The notes: generated by a model not told the origin, from the sequence alone. A stretch of DNA of 64,000 nt from Halobacillus litoralis (GCF_009856445.1 NZ_WMFA01000001.1:930001-994000), one strand, 5' to 3'. Counted from the stretch's first letter, positions 20,404 through 30,263 are shown. Made by a program: numbers and translations.

Positions 20404-21162
20404 ATGCTGTCAAAACGAATCATTCCCTGCCTGGATGTAAAGGAAGGCCGTGTGGTAAAAGGCATACAGTTTGTTGATATCCGTGACGCCGGCGACCCTG
20501 TTGAACTTGCGAAAGTGTATGACGAACAAGGGGCAGATGAGCTTGTGTTTCTCGATATCTCCGCCAGTCACGAGGGAAAGAAAACGATGATCGATGTCGT
20601 CCGTTCTGTTGCTTCTGAACTTGCAATTCCCTTTACAGTTGGGGGCGGCATAAGGACACTTGAAGACATCAAGGAAACTCTCCGAAATGGAGCAGATAAA
20701 GTATCCTTGAATTCTTCCGCTGTGAAAAGGCCGGCTCTGATTACGGAAGGAGCGGATTACTTCGGAAGTCAGTGCATCGTGGTGGCCATAGATGCCAAGT
20801 ATGATGAAGAGACAGCGAACTGGCGCGTTTATACGCATGGGGGGCGCACACCCACCGATTGGCTTGTAACGGACTGGGCAAAAGAAGCCGTGAAGCTCGG
20901 AGCAGGAGAGATTCTGCTGACCTCCATGAATAAAGATGGCGAAAAATCCGGTTTTGACCTTCCTTTATTAAAAGCCGTGCAGGAAGTTGTGAATGTTCCT
21001 GTCATCGCTTCCGGAGGGGCAGGATCGAGTGATCATTTTTATGACGTATTTACGGAAGCTGATGCAGATGCTGCGCTTGCTGCATCGATTTTCCACTATA
21101 AAGAAACGTCTGTGCAAAACGTGAAAGCGTATTTGAAGGAAAAGGGAGTGCCTGTGCGATGA
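20404..21162 (+). CDS. hisF: Imidazole glycerol phosphate synthase cyclase subunit HisF
   Basis: Closes the imidazole ring using ammonia from HisH. A 252-residue barrel with catalytic Asp11 in [12 protein letters not shown] and Asp in [14 protein letters not shown]. The phosphate site is GGGIRT. It begins directly after the hisA stop. Confidence 0.96.
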   Translation: MLSKRIIPCLDVKEGRVVKGIQFVDIRDAGDPVELAKVYDEQGADELVFLDISASHEGKKTMIDVVRSVASELAIPFTVGGGIRTLEDIKETLRNGADKVSLNSSAVKRPALITEGADYFGSQCIVVAIDAKYDEETANWRVYTHGGRTPTDWLVTDWAKEAVKLGAGEILLTSMNKDGEKSGFDLPLLKAVQEVVNVPVIASGGAGSSDHFYDVFTEADADAALAASIFHYKETSVQNVKAYLKEKGVPVR

Positions 21163-21782
21163 ATATCGATGAAATTCAATTTGATGAACAAGGTCTGGTT
21201 CCGGCGATTGTGCAAGATGCCAAGTCGAAAGCTGTACTGACCTTAGCCTACATGAATGAAGAATCTTTGAAAAAAACATTGGAGATCGGTGAAACGGTAT
21301 TTTACAGCCGTTCCCGTCAGGAATTGTGGCACAAAGGGGAAACTTCCGGAAATACACAGGAAGTAAGAAGCATTCATTACGATTGTGATCAGGATGCTTT
21401 GCTTGTTCAAGTGGTACCATCGGGGCCAGCTTGTCACAAAGGGAATTACAGCTGCTTCTCAGAAGAGCTCACAGATTCGGAAACGAAGCTGAAAGAAAAT
21501 CGTTATCACATTCTGGACGAACTTCAAACTGTTCTGGCTGATCGAAAAGCGACCCTTCCTGAAGGATCTTACACATCCACTCTGTTTCAGGAAGGTGTCG
21601 ACCGGATTGCTAAAAAAATCGGTGAAGAAGCAGGGGAAGTCATCATTGCTGCAAAAAATGATGATCCGGAAGAAATCGCTCTGGAATCTGCTGATCTATT
21701 GTTCCACCTCTTATTAATTCTTACGGATCGTCAAGTTCCGTTGGATGATGTTCTCGCTGTTCTTGAAAAACGCCATTCCTAA
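21159..21782 (+). CDS. hisI: Bifunctional phosphoribosyl-AMP cyclohydrolase / phosphoribosyl-ATP pyrophosphatase HisIE
   Basis: Two fused domains for steps 2 and 3. The N-terminal HisI domain (about 1-110) carries [17 protein letters not shown] and zinc-site residues in [11 protein letters not shown] and GPACHKG. The C-terminal HisE domain (about 115-205) carries [15 protein letters not shown] and [11 protein letters not shown]. 207 residues. It overlaps hisF by 4 bases and is the last his gene. hisC, hisJ and hisN are not in the window, and no terminator follows. Confidence 0.95.
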   Translation: MNIDEIQFDEQGLVPAIVQDAKSKAVLTLAYMNEESLKKTLEIGETVFYSRSRQELWHKGETSGNTQEVRSIHYDCDQDALLVQVVPSGPACHKGNYSCFSEELTDSETKLKENRYHILDELQTVLADRKATLPEGSYTSTLFQEGVDRIAKKIGEEAGEVIIAAKNDDPEEIALESADLLFHLLLILTDRQVPLDDVLAVLEKRHS

Positions 21783-21821
21783 ACGGATTACATTTTTCTC
21801 CTATTTCTCTGTAAACATTTA

Positions 21822-21830
21822 TGTTATACT
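21822..21830 (+). promoter_or_regulatory. Extended -10 promoter for yvcD
   Basis: TGT-TATACT about 40 bases before the TPR gene start, with no clear -35. Confidence 0.5.
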
Positions 21831-21871
21831 GCATAATTAGTGAGATTTGAAACGGAAACAGGGGGACAGTC

Positions 21872-22888
21872 ATGACGACTACACTTAAAGGAACTACAGC
21901 ACAACAGGATACGAACATCATCCCATTTGTACCTACAGGTTCATTTTATTTTTCTCATGGGATTCAGGCTTTTCAAAAGCGTCGTTTCAGTGCTGCTGTC
22001 AAGTGGCTGAAAAAGGCGGTTGAAGCTTCTCCCGAGGAACCATTGTATCCATGCCAACTTTCTGTTGTTTACACAGAAGTTGGCTCTTATCATGCCGCCA
22101 ATCAGGTACTGACTGAGGTATTGGCTGAACACGGAAAAGAATACGTTGATTGTTACTATCTGATGGCAAATAATTACGCACACCTCGGTCTTCTTAATGA
22201 TGCCAAAAAATATGTAGACACCTATTTAGAACAACCCGGAGACGGCGAATTTGAAGAAGCGGCTAAGCAATTGAGGGATATGCTGGATTCTTTAGAGGAA
22301 GAAGATGAAGACGATGATTGGGCGTTTGAGGATGAAGATGAGCTCATCATCTATCAGGAAACCGCCTTTTACCATTTAGAGCACGAAGAATGGGGTCAGG
22401 CTCTAAGTGTTCTTGATGAAATGATGGAGCTCTTCCCGGAATTTAAAATCGCCAAACACCGATACGCCTACGCGTTATTCATGAACGGAAACCGTGACGA
22501 AGCGATTCAATTTGAAAAAGAGACCCTGGAGAAGGAACCAGCGAACATCCACTGTGACGTGAATTTGGCTGCCTTTTATTTGAAACAGGGCATGAAGGAA
22601 GAAGCGGATTTTCACATTGAACGGCTCCGTAATGTATTTCCCATGCATGAACAGCAAAAACTAGCCGTAGCTGAGACTCTAGCGAGAGCTGGCTATTATA
22701 AAGAAGCGGTCGAACGGTTCAAGTCGCTTCGCGATAAGCAGGTCACTCGACGCAGAGTGTATTACAAATGGTACAGCATCTCTGTTTATCATACAGGTAA
22801 CCCATCTAAAGCCTTGCAGCTTTGGGAACAGGGATGCAAACAGTTCCAGAAGATGGGAAAAGAAGGCGGACCCTGGGAACAGGAATAG
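21872..22888 (+). CDS. yvcD: Tetratricopeptide repeat protein, YvcD-like
   Basis: A 338-residue soluble protein with several TPR-like helical pairs, for example around 27-60 (AVKWLKKAVEASPEEPLYPCQL), 90-125 and 160-300. A very acidic linker (EEEDEDDDWAFEDEDE) lies near 145. It is probably a protein-interaction scaffold; the partner is unknown. The position, between hisI and trxB, matches B. subtilis yvcD. GGGGGACAG upstream of the ATG. Confidence 0.82.
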   Translation: MTTTLKGTTAQQDTNIIPFVPTGSFYFSHGIQAFQKRRFSAAVKWLKKAVEASPEEPLYPCQLSVVYTEVGSYHAANQVLTEVLAEHGKEYVDCYYLMANNYAHLGLLNDAKKYVDTYLEQPGDGEFEEAAKQLRDMLDSLEEEDEDDDWAFEDEDELIIYQETAFYHLEHEEWGQALSVLDEMMELFPEFKIAKHRYAYALFMNGNRDEAIQFEKETLEKEPANIHCDVNLAAFYLKQGMKEEADFHIERLRNVFPMHEQQKLAVAETLARAGYYKEAVERFKSLRDKQVTRRRVYYKWYSISVYHTGNPSKALQLWEQGCKQFQKMGKEGGPWEQE

Positions 22889-22924
22889 GTGAACATGCAT
22901 TTCTTTTCTCTGTAAGCACATTAA

Positions 22925-22953
22925 TGGACGGTTTTCGTATGATTTACTATGAT
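22925..22953 (+). promoter_or_regulatory. Sigma-A promoter of trxB
   Basis: TGGACG (22925-22930), 17 bases, TATGAT (22948-22953). Confidence 0.65.
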
Positions 22954-22999
22954 ATGTACAGGAAATGCAACTGAGATTATTCGGATTCATAAGGAGTGA

Positions 23000-23956
<957 letters not shown>

Positions 23957-24056
23957 AAAGAAACACCATCTTAACTCGGGTGTAATACCTATGAAATATT
24001 TTCCTGTTACGATGGGAATGATTAATTGACCCCCTTTTAATAGATTAATCTCTATG

Positions 24057-24090
24057 AGGCACAGGTGCTCGTCATCTGTGTCTTTTTTTG
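24057..24090 (+). terminator. Terminator downstream of trxB
   Basis: AGGCACAG (24057-24064) pairs with CTGTGTCT (24076-24083), followed by seven T. It lies about 100 bases after trxB. The 23957-24373 gap otherwise holds a degenerate repeat and the Nudix promoter. Confidence 0.7.
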
Positions 24091-24136
24091 TTTTGGTCTG
24101 TTATCGGTATGTTTAATAGAAGGACTTTAATGGGTT

Positions 24137-24230
24137 GATTTCGAGAAGGAATGGGAAAGGTGTGGCGGGGTATGACTCGCCTTCCCGCCGCAAGCATCCG
24201 TTCCCACATAAAATTTGAAACCGGATCTTC
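24137..24230. repeat. Degenerate copy of the dispersed repeat, copy 4
   Basis: TTTCGAGAAGGAATGGGAAAGG, GCGGGGTATGACTCGC and AATTTGAAACCGGATCTTCC recall the ends and inner arms of the family, but with large deletions. Confidence 0.5.
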
Positions 24231-24300
24231 CGGGGCGACCTGTTCAGATTCATGATAAGTATAAGGAAATAGTTTTCAATTCAGGCTGTGGAACATAATA

Positions 24301-24330
24301 TTGTAGCAACCTGTGTATTCATTGTATAAT
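24301..24330 (+). promoter_or_regulatory. Promoter of Nudix-rapZ-yvcK-whiA operon
   Basis: TTGTAG (24301-24306), 18 bases, perfect TATAAT (24325-24330). Confidence 0.6.
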
Positions 24331-24373
24331 GGGTGGAGATGCCCTCTAGAAAGAAATTGAGGTGACCATAACG

Positions 24374-24841
24374 ATGCAGCGTGTAGCGAATTGTATTTTG
24401 AAAGTTGATGGTTCCGTATTGATGTTAAAAAAACCACGCAGAGGCTGGTATGTTGCCCCTGGCGGAAAGATGGAAGCCGGAGAGAATATTAAAGATTCTG
24501 TCGTCCGTGAGTTTAAAGAGGAAACGGGTCTTTCCATCGAAAACCCAGAGCTTCGTGGTTCCTTTACATTCGTCATGCGGGAAGAGGAGAAAACCGCTCA
24601 GGAATGGATGATGTTTACATTTTACAGTACGAGCTATTCTGGAGATCTGCTTGATGAAAGTGAAGAGGGTGAACTGGAGTGGGTTCCGGTTAGTGAAGTT
24701 CTTCAAAAGCCGATGGCAGAGGGAGATCGGAGAATTTTCAAGCACATCTTAAGCAGTGAAGAGCAAGTATATGGAACATTTGTATATACGACGGACTTCC
24801 GCTTGATCGATGAAGATTTGGATCCGTCACGACCTGACTAA
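24374..24841 (+). CDS. yvcI: Nudix hydrolase (8-oxo-dGTP diphosphatase-like), YvcI
   Basis: Hydrolyses a nucleoside-diphosphate-linked substrate. The full Nudix box is at residues 31-53, with GKMEAGE, REFKEETGL and all catalytic Glu present. 155 residues. The ATG at 24374 lies 8 bases after GAGGTGA; the upstream in-frame GTG overlaps that site. It is syntenic with B. subtilis yvcI, ahead of yvcJ and yvcK. The real substrate cannot be told from sequence. Confidence 0.87.
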   Translation: MQRVANCILKVDGSVLMLKKPRRGWYVAPGGKMEAGENIKDSVVREFKEETGLSIENPELRGSFTFVMREEEKTAQEWMMFTFYSTSYSGDLLDESEEGELEWVPVSEVLQKPMAEGDRRIFKHILSSEEQVYGTFVYTTDFRLIDEDLDPSRPD

Positions 24842-24857
24842 TGGGGAGCGATGAAAG

Positions 24858-25742
24858 ATGCCAGTAAATGCCAACGATACTCAGTTAGTAATCATCACAG
24901 GAATGTCAGGAGCAGGAAAAACCGTAGCTGTTCAGAGTTTTGAAGATCTCGGTTTTTTTTGTGTCGATAACTTACCACCGGCCCTGCTTCCGAAATTTCT
25001 TGAACTGATGAAAGATTCCAGCAACAATATCCAAAATGTAGCACTAGTGATGGATTTGCGTGGGCGGGAATTCTTTGATGCGCTTTTTGATTCTCTTGAC
25101 CGTCTTGGAAAAGAAGAATGGCTGCAGGAACACATTCTATTCCTTGATTCAGAAGATCAGGCGCTTGTTTCCCGCTATAAAGAAACACGAAGATCTCACC
25201 CACTTGCAAAAGAAGGGTTGCCCCTTGAAGGTATTCGTAGAGAGAGAAAAATGCTGGATGAGCTGAGAGGCCGTTCGCAGACGATTATTGATACGACATC
25301 GTTGAAACCGAAAGAACTGAGAGAGCGGATCATTGAAAAGTACCGTCAACAGGAACAACAGGTGTTCTCCATTCAGATGGTATCCTTCGGTTTCAAGTAT
25401 GGCGTTCCGATTGATGCAGACTTAATGTTTGATGTGCGTTTCCTGCCGAACCCGCACTATGTTGAACATATGCGGCCGTTGACAGGGTTGAATACAGAAG
25501 TCTCCTCCTATGTTTTTAAATGGACAGATACACAGAAGTTTCTTGAAAAACTGAAGGACCTGCTGCATTTCATGCTTCCTCAGTATAAACGAGAAGGAAA
25601 AAGTCAGCTTGTCATTGCTATCGGTTGTACAGGCGGTCAACACCGCTCTGTAGCTCTTGCTGAGCATTTATCGGAATACTTCTCTACAGACTTCGTGACC
25701 CATGTCACGCATAGAGACATTGATAAAAGAAAGGGTTTGTAA
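24858..25742 (+). CDS. rapZ: RNase adapter RapZ / nucleotide-binding protein YvcJ
   Basis: A P-loop protein of the RapZ/YvcJ family. In E. coli it controls GlmS through small RNA decay; in B. subtilis YvcJ binds GTP and affects competence. Walker A is GMSGAGKT at residues 15-22, CVDNLPP is the following switch, and the C-terminal domain has [13 protein letters not shown]. 294 residues. It is followed 3 bases later by yvcK. Confidence 0.93.
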   Translation: MPVNANDTQLVIITGMSGAGKTVAVQSFEDLGFFCVDNLPPALLPKFLELMKDSSNNIQNVALVMDLRGREFFDALFDSLDRLGKEEWLQEHILFLDSEDQALVSRYKETRRSHPLAKEGLPLEGIRRERKMLDELRGRSQTIIDTTSLKPKELRERIIEKYRQQEQQVFSIQMVSFGFKYGVPIDADLMFDVRFLPNPHYVEHMRPLTGLNTEVSSYVFKWTDTQKFLEKLKDLLHFMLPQYKREGKSQLVIAIGCTGGQHRSVALAEHLSEYFSTDFVTHVTHRDIDKRKGL

Positions 25743-25745
25743 CGG

Positions 25746-26699
25746 ATGGATCATAAGACCAAGCCGCGTGTCGTCGTTGTAGGTGGCGGGACCGGAATGC
25801 CTGTGCTGTTGCGCGGATTAAAAAATTTACCGATTGACCTCTCAGCCATTGTCACGGTTGCTGATGACGGTGGAAGTTCCGGCCGCCTGCGGGACGAGAT
25901 GGCCATCCCCGCCCCGGGGGATATCCGGAATGTCGTTGCTGCCCTATCTGATGCTGAACCTATGCTCCTGGAGCTTTTTCAACACCGGTTTGCAGCAGGG
26001 AATGGCCTGTCCGGTCATTCTATGGGGAATCTTCTGCTGGCTGCGATGGCATCCATGACGGGGGACTTTTATAAAGGGATTAAGGAAATCTCCAGAGTCC
26101 TGAATGTGCGTGGTCATATTTATCCGATTGCCAATCATTCCATGAACCTCCATGCGGAGATGGAGGATGGAACGGTCGTTACCGGTGAGTCAAGTATTCC
26201 AAAACAGAACAAGAAAATAAAAAGGGTGTATGTAAGTCCTACGCCGATTCAGCCTTTGCCAGAAGCCGTAGAGGCCATTAAGTCTGCAGATTTAATAGTG
26301 ATTTCACCCGGAAGTCTGTACACCAGCATATTGCCGAATATCATCATTCCGGAAATCGGTCAGGCATTGAAAGAAACGAAAGCGACGGTCACTTATATAT
26401 GCAACGTGATGACACAGGAGGGGGAGACTTCCGGTTACACGGCTGCTGATCATATACAGGCCTTATTTGATCATATTGGAGAGGGTGTGTTACAGTCAGT
26501 GATTGTGCATAATCAACCCATTGATCAAGGGGTAAGGGCTGCGTATGCAGAAGAAAATGCAGAACCCGTCGTTTACGATATTGAAAGAATTAAATCCATG
26601 GGATTGAAAGTCATAGAAGAAGATATCATCGACCATAGCAAGCCTATGTTACGTCATGACACAGATAAATTAGCAAAGTTACTGCACTCTATGCTTTAG
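25746..26699 (+). CDS. glmR: Gluconeogenesis factor YvcK/GlmR
   Basis: A CofD-like Rossmann protein that binds UDP-GlcNAc in B. subtilis, stimulates GlmS and is needed for growth and cell shape on gluconeogenic carbon. VVVVGGGTGMPVLLRGLK opens the fold, then TVADDGGSSGRLR and ISPGSLYTSILPN. 317 residues. It sits between rapZ and whiA, as in most Firmicutes. Confidence 0.94.
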   Translation: MDHKTKPRVVVVGGGTGMPVLLRGLKNLPIDLSAIVTVADDGGSSGRLRDEMAIPAPGDIRNVVAALSDAEPMLLELFQHRFAAGNGLSGHSMGNLLLAAMASMTGDFYKGIKEISRVLNVRGHIYPIANHSMNLHAEMEDGTVVTGESSIPKQNKKIKRVYVSPTPIQPLPEAVEAIKSADLIVISPGSLYTSILPNIIIPEIGQALKETKATVTYICNVMTQEGETSGYTAADHIQALFDHIGEGVLQSVIVHNQPIDQGVRAAYAEENAEPVVYDIERIKSMGLKVIEEDIIDHSKPMLRHDTDKLAKLLHSML

Positions 26700-26732
26700 G
26701 TGTTGCTTGGTAGGTAGAAGGGGGTGTACATC

Positions 26733-27689
26733 ATGTCATTTGCATCAGAGATCAAAAAAGAATTAACGAACGTAGAAGCAGATACCTGCTGCATGGAATC
26801 AGAACTGGCTGCCCTTGTGCGCATGAACGGAACCTTTTCCCTTTCCAATCGTGAATATATTCTGGATGTACAAACAGAGAATGCAGCGATTGCCAGAAGG
26901 ATCTACACGTTAATCAAAAAGCTTTATCCCTACCCGGTAGAACTCCTTGTCCGGAAAAAAATGAGGTTAAAAAAGAACAATGTTTATATTGTGAGGATGA
27001 CGGAGAAAGCGAAAGTCGTTCTTGAAGATCTTGAAATTCTGAAAGGTCCTCTATCCATTAATCCAGATATCCCTCAAAAGTATTTGAACGATACGTGTTG
27101 TAAAAGGGCTTATTTACGAGGGGCATTTCTTGCAGGCGGTTCCGTCAATAACCCGGAAACCTCTTCCTATCATCTTGAGGTTTACTCTTCGGATGAGGAA
27201 CACAACGAGGCGTTGTGTAAGCTTATGAATAGTTTCGGGTTGCACGCAAGGACACTCAGCCGTAAAAAAGGATTCATCACTTATTTGAAAGAAGCGGATA
27301 AAATTACGGAGCTCATTAGCAATATTGGAGCACACCAGGCGCTTTTCAAGTTTGAGGATGTAAGGATCGTCCGGGATATGAGGAACTCTGTCAATCGTCT
27401 CGTCAACTGTGAGACGGCGAATTTGAATAAAACGATCGGGGCCGCTTTCCGCCAAGTGGAGAACATAAAATTCATTAAACGGACAGTAGGTTTAGAAGCG
27501 CTGCCAGATAAATTGCAGGAGATTGCATCCTTAAGATTGCAGCACCAGGAAGTTTCCTTGAAAGAGCTTGGTGAGTATGTTTCCGGCGGGTCGATAAGTA
27601 AATCCGGCATCAATCACCGGCTGCGTAAAATCGATGAGTTCGCCGAAAAAGTTAGAAAAGGCGAAGTGACAGAAAACACAAGAAATTAA
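26733..27689 (+). CDS. whiA: DNA-binding protein WhiA
   Basis: Bacillus WhiA influences division and chromosome segregation. The N-terminal LAGLIDADG-like domain includes [15 protein letters not shown] near residue 125. The C-terminal helix-turn-helix carries [25 protein letters not shown] in the last 50 residues. 318 residues. The ATG at 26733 has AGGGGGTG just upstream. Confidence 0.94.
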   Translation: MSFASEIKKELTNVEADTCCMESELAALVRMNGTFSLSNREYILDVQTENAAIARRIYTLIKKLYPYPVELLVRKKMRLKKNNVYIVRMTEKAKVVLEDLEILKGPLSINPDIPQKYLNDTCCKRAYLRGAFLAGGSVNNPETSSYHLEVYSSDEEHNEALCKLMNSFGLHARTLSRKKGFITYLKEADKITELISNIGAHQALFKFEDVRIVRDMRNSVNRLVNCETANLNKTIGAAFRQVENIKFIKRTVGLEALPDKLQEIASLRLQHQEVSLKELGEYVSGGSISKSGINHRLRKIDEFAEKVRKGEVTENTRN

Positions 27690-27708
27690 TGTTTCCTTAA
27701 CAAATTCA

Positions 27709-27717
27709 TGCTATAAT
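27709..27717 (+). promoter_or_regulatory. Extended -10 promoter upstream of crh
   Basis: TGC-TATAAT, 20 bases after whiA and only about 15 bases before a terminator hairpin. Transcripts from it would therefore be attenuated unless the terminator is bypassed. Confidence 0.5.
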
Positions 27718-27731
27718 GAAATACAATTATA

Positions 27732-27762
27732 AACGCTTTCGAAAAGAGAGCGTTCTTTTTTC
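27732..27762 (+). terminator. Terminator between whiA and crh
   Basis: AACGCTTTC pairs with GAGAGCGTT (one G-T pair), loop GAAAA, then six T. Confidence 0.82.
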
Positions 27763-27819
27763 TAAGTATTGAATCCGCTTACAAAGAAGTTGAAATATAG
27801 AATGAGAGGAGAATGACAG

Positions 27820-28074
27820 GTGATTGAAAGGACGATCGTAATTGAGTTAGAGACAGGTTTACAGGCAAGGCCGGCGGCACAATTCGTACAAGAAGCGAAC
27901 AAATTTACCGCAGACGTTTTTATTGAAAAAGGTGAAAAACGGGTGAATGCCAAAAGTATAATGGGGTTAATGAGTCTTGCTGTCGGAACTGATGAAGAAA
28001 TCAAATTGATTGCAGATGGTTCTGATGAGGAAGAAGCGATGCAGGTGCTGACAGACTTCGTAAAGAATGAGTAA
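27820..28074 (+). CDS. crh: Catabolite repression HPr-like protein Crh
   Basis: An HPr paralogue that is phosphorylated by HprK on Ser46 and acts as a CcpA corepressor. It cannot take part in PTS phosphotransfer because residue 15 is Gln (TGLQARPAA) where HPr has the active His. Ser46 is in NAKSIMGLMSL. 84 residues. It starts with GTG at 27820 after AGAGGAGAA. Position downstream of whiA is as in B. subtilis. Confidence 0.95.
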   Translation: MIERTIVIELETGLQARPAAQFVQEANKFTADVFIEKGEKRVNAKSIMGLMSLAVGTDEEIKLIADGSDEEEAMQVLTDFVKNE

Positions 28075-28097
28075 TCTGTATTTATGTGAAAAAATGA

Positions 28098-28122
28098 ACG
28101 TTCTCCAGTGAGGGAACGTTCT
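28098..28122. repeat. Palindromic GAACGTTC pair downstream of crh
   Basis: Two copies of the self-complementary octamer GAACGTTC lie 10 bases apart and can pair. There is no T-run. It may add to the crh 3' end. Confidence 0.4.
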
Positions 28123-28132
28123 CATACAGAAC

Positions 28133-28166
28133 AAAAAAATCCGCTGTGGATTCCACAGCGGATTTT
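28133..28166 (-). terminator. Terminator of clpP, probably bidirectional with crh
   Basis: A perfect 14-bp stem AAAATCCGCTGTGG / CCACAGCGGATTTT with loop ATT. On the minus strand it ends in seven T, serving clpP. On the plus strand it ends in TTTTGTGTTTT and may serve crh. Confidence 0.88.
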
Positions 28167-28174
28167 GTGTTTTA

Positions 28175-28762
28175 TTATTGTTCGTTTTTCTCCATGACTT
28201 TGTCAATCAAGCCATAGTCTACAGCTTCATGGGCAGACATGAAGTTATCACGATCTGTGTCGCGTTCGATGACTTCCATCGGTTGTCCCGTACGCTCAGC
28301 AAGAATCTTATTCAGCTTCTCACGCATTTTGATGATACGCTTAGCGTGGATTTCGATGTCAGAAGCCTGACCTTGTGTTCCTCCAAGTGGTTGGTGAATC
28401 ATGACTTCACTGTTAGGTAGTGCATAACGTTTGCCAGGCTCACCGGCGTTCAGCAAGAATGCACCCATTGACGCGGCCATACCTGTGCAGATTGTAGATA
28501 CGTTCGGTTTGATGAACTGCATCGTATCATAAATTGCCATACCTGCTGTGATCGATCCACCAGGGGAGTTGATGTATAGGGAAATATCTTTGTCTGGGTC
28601 GTCAGCAGCAAGGAAAAGCAGCTGTGCAACAACAGAGTTTGAGATGTTATCATCAATCGGGCTTCCCAGCATGATGATGCGGTCTTTAAGTAAGCGGGAG
28701 TAAATATCATAAGCACGTTCTCCGCGGTTTGTTTGTTCAATAACTGTAGGGACTAAATTCAT
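28175..28762 (-). CDS. clpP: ATP-dependent Clp protease proteolytic subunit ClpP
   Basis: The serine protease core that works with ClpX and ClpC in protein quality control and regulated proteolysis. The catalytic triad is intact: Ser98 in GMAASMGAF, His123 in MIHQPLGG, Asp172 in RDTDRDNF. 195 residues. AGGAGGAATTTCAA precedes the ATG. The promoter carries a CtsR operator, so heat-shock control is expected. Confidence 0.97.
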   Translation of the reverse strand: MNLVPTVIEQTNRGERAYDIYSRLLKDRIIMLGSPIDDNISNSVVAQLLFLAADDPDKDISLYINSPGGSITAGMAIYDTMQFIKPNVSTICTGMAASMGAFLLNAGEPGKRYALPNSEVMIHQPLGGTQGQASDIEIHAKRIIKMREKLNKILAERTGQPMEVIERDTDRDNFMSAHEAVDYGLIDKVMEKNEQ

Positions 28763-28808
28763 TTGAAATTCCTCCTTAACATCAAATTAATAATGATGGA
28801 ATACATTC

Positions 28809-28838
28809 ATCATACCTATAAGGTCAATAAAGGTCAAA
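28809..28838 (-). promoter_or_regulatory. clpP promoter overlapped by a CtsR operator
   Basis: On the minus strand: TTGACC (28832-28837), 17 bases, TATGAT (28809-28814). The plus strand at 28822-28838 reads GGTCAATAAAGGTCAAA, the CtsR heptad repeat with one mismatch to RGTCAAANANRGTCAAA. It covers the -35 and the upstream half of the spacer, so CtsR would block RNA polymerase. Confidence 0.9.
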
Positions 28839-29000
28839 CAAAAACAATCGACCTTTTATTCTTTATTTCAGCAAGGGTTGCTGCGCCTTTTAAGTATGAA
28901 AAACGGTTATTATTATTCGTTCTATGTGATGTGTTCCAATTCCTTCTACCATCATACCCTAAATTTACCTATATAAACGTCCATACATACATTTTAGCGA

Positions 29001-29142
29001 TATGACAGGACTGTGGAAAACTCTATTTCGAGATGTTTGTAGGATTTCAGGGACTGCGGGAAAAGGTTCGCTTTCCGAGGCGATTGGTGAGTCTCCTCGG
29101 GCTAACGTTCTGGGGGGCACATCTACCTTGCGCTTCCCGTGG
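29001..29142 (-). repeat. Dispersed repeat, copy 5, diverged
   Basis: TATGACAGGACTGTGGAAAA, CTATTTCGAGATGTTTGT, GGGAAAAGGTTCGCTTTCC and GAGTCTCCTCGGGCTAACG match, in order, the reverse complement of copy 6 at 45164-45420. The far end is lost. It sits in the 28763-29271 gap. No other feature was seen there beyond the clpP promoter and the tRNA promoter. Confidence 0.7.
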
Positions 29143-29222
29143 ACGCCTTGAACCGTTCACGCAAATGTCAGGTAACTAAGCCTTCCAAAATAGGAAGCTT
29201 TTCTTGAAGATCAAAAAATGGG

Positions 29223-29251
29223 TTGCGTTTTTTGTTGATTCTACTTATAAT
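29223..29251 (+). promoter_or_regulatory. Promoter of tRNA-Arg
   Basis: TTGCGT (29223-29228), 17 bases, TATAAT (29246-29251), 20 bases before the tRNA. Confidence 0.7.
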
Positions 29252-29267
29252 ATTAAATGCATGTCGC

Positions 29268-29347
<80 letters not shown>

Positions 29348-29358
29348 CTAAACTAGAT

Positions 29359-29393
29359 GGACCTTCCTCAGATGTAAGGAAGGTCCTTTTTTT
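29359..29393 (+). terminator. Terminator of tRNA-Arg
   Basis: A perfect 10-bp stem GGACCTTCCT / AGGAAGGTCC, 8-base loop, then seven T. Confidence 0.9.
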
Positions 29394-29606
29394 ACAAGAA
29401 ATTCATTATATTAGTATAGTGATGTTGTCGAATCACTAACAGTTACATTAATGTTATTTAAATATTATTTGAACAGAAATCTCACAGAAATTATACGAAC
29501 GTTTATTTGGGTATATTATCGCAATGTAGTTTATTTCGGGGTTTTTCTATGTTACTATTGAAGAAATAAAGTCAGACTTTTCGCTTTATTTAGAAGAGGG
29601 GTATTT

Positions 29607-29831
29607 ATGACAAACCTAATCCGTTACAAAATGTTGTCGACTGAAGAGGTTTCTGAAGACAGGCGGATTCACGTGTTCGACATGCAGGAACAGCAAAAGT
29701 TATCCTTCAACTATAAGTTATTGAAACGGACACCCGAAAGTTATGTAGGCGAAGAGTTAGCACATTTCTTGGATAAACGGAAGTTGAAAATCGATAATGG
29801 TTTTTATGATAAAAAAGGACACGCTTCCTAA
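29607..29831 (+). CDS. Small protein of unknown function (74 aa)
   Basis: Not recognised. A charged, soluble 74-residue protein without Cys, signal or membrane segment. AGAGGGG upstream of the ATG and a TGT-TACTAT extended -10 at 29550-29558 support expression. A strong terminator overlaps the last codons, as for a single-gene transcript. Confidence 0.7.
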   Translation: MTNLIRYKMLSTEEVSEDRRIHVFDMQEQQKLSFNYKLLKRTPESYVGEELAHFLDKRKLKIDNGFYDKKGHAS

Positions 29832-29847
29832 CAGCGTGTCCTTTTTT
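29811..29847 (+). terminator. Terminator overlapping the 3' end of the 74-aa gene
   Basis: GGACACGCT / AGCGTGTCC flanked by six A and six T, so it can work in both directions. The stop codon is in the loop. Confidence 0.87.
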
Positions 29848-29925
29848 GTGAATAAGCAATAGTGAGGGATGGATGGGGCAGGTTTCCTTTGGTATGATGA
29901 AGAGGAAGTTCAGGGAGGCCTGTAT

Positions 29926-30147
29926 ATGTCTGAAGTTATTTTATACGTTAAAGAAAACTGCGGGTTATGTGAGGAAGTTAAGGGTCTTTTGTCTCTCTTT
30001 GACGTCGCAGTGGTATTGGTGGATATTGGTACTGACCCTGTCCTGCTGGATAAGTATATGCTTGAGGTGCCGGTATTGAAAATTGGTGAGGAAGAGCTGG
30101 ATTATCGGAATATTGATTACTTCGAACTAATGAAGCGTTTACAATGA
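29926..30147 (+). CDS. Glutaredoxin/thioredoxin-fold family protein
   Basis: A 73-residue thioredoxin-fold protein with a redox motif CGLC at residues 11-14 (KENCGLCEEV) and a cis-Pro in EVPVLKIG. This is the compact glutaredoxin-like (DUF836) type. The ATG at 29926 has CAGGGAGG upstream; the longer reading starting at 29869 is unlikely because it contains a TGG-TATGAT promoter element at 29890-29898. It commonly precedes cggR in Bacillaceae. The partner is unknown. Confidence 0.82.
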   Translation: MSEVILYVKENCGLCEEVKGLLSLFDVAVVLVDIGTDPVLLDKYMLEVPVLKIGEEELDYRNIDYFELMKRLQ

Positions 30148-30166
30148 AAAACGTCTAGGTTTTCAC

Positions 30167-30195
30167 TTGCACGAGGACTACCCCACTGTTAATAT
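30167..30195 (+). promoter_or_regulatory. Promoter of the cggR-gapA operon
   Basis: TTGCAC (30167-30172), 17 bases, TAATAT (30190-30195), about 33 bases upstream of the CggR operator. Confidence 0.7.
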
Positions 30196-30227
30196 AAAAC
30201 TGAAATAAGATATTTTTTTGCTCCGAG

Positions 30228-30263
30228 CGGGACATAATATGACTAGCTGGGACGTAATACATC
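30228..30263 (+). promoter_or_regulatory. CggR operator
   Basis: CGGGAC-N6-TGAC-N4-TGGGAC-N6-CATC closely matches the B. subtilis tandem CggR operator CGGGAC-N6-TGTC-N4-CGGGAC-N6-TGTC. It lies between the promoter and cggR, the roadblock position used in B. subtilis. Confidence 0.9.

Noticed and set aside
24025-24090. Possible small RNA from TTGACC to the terminator at 24057
   Set aside because: The only -10-like hexamers are at poor spacing and the transcript would start at the terminator itself.
27727-27742. cre-like sequence TTATAAACGCTTTCGA
   Set aside because: Two defined positions of the consensus are wrong and the sequence is explained by the terminator stem.
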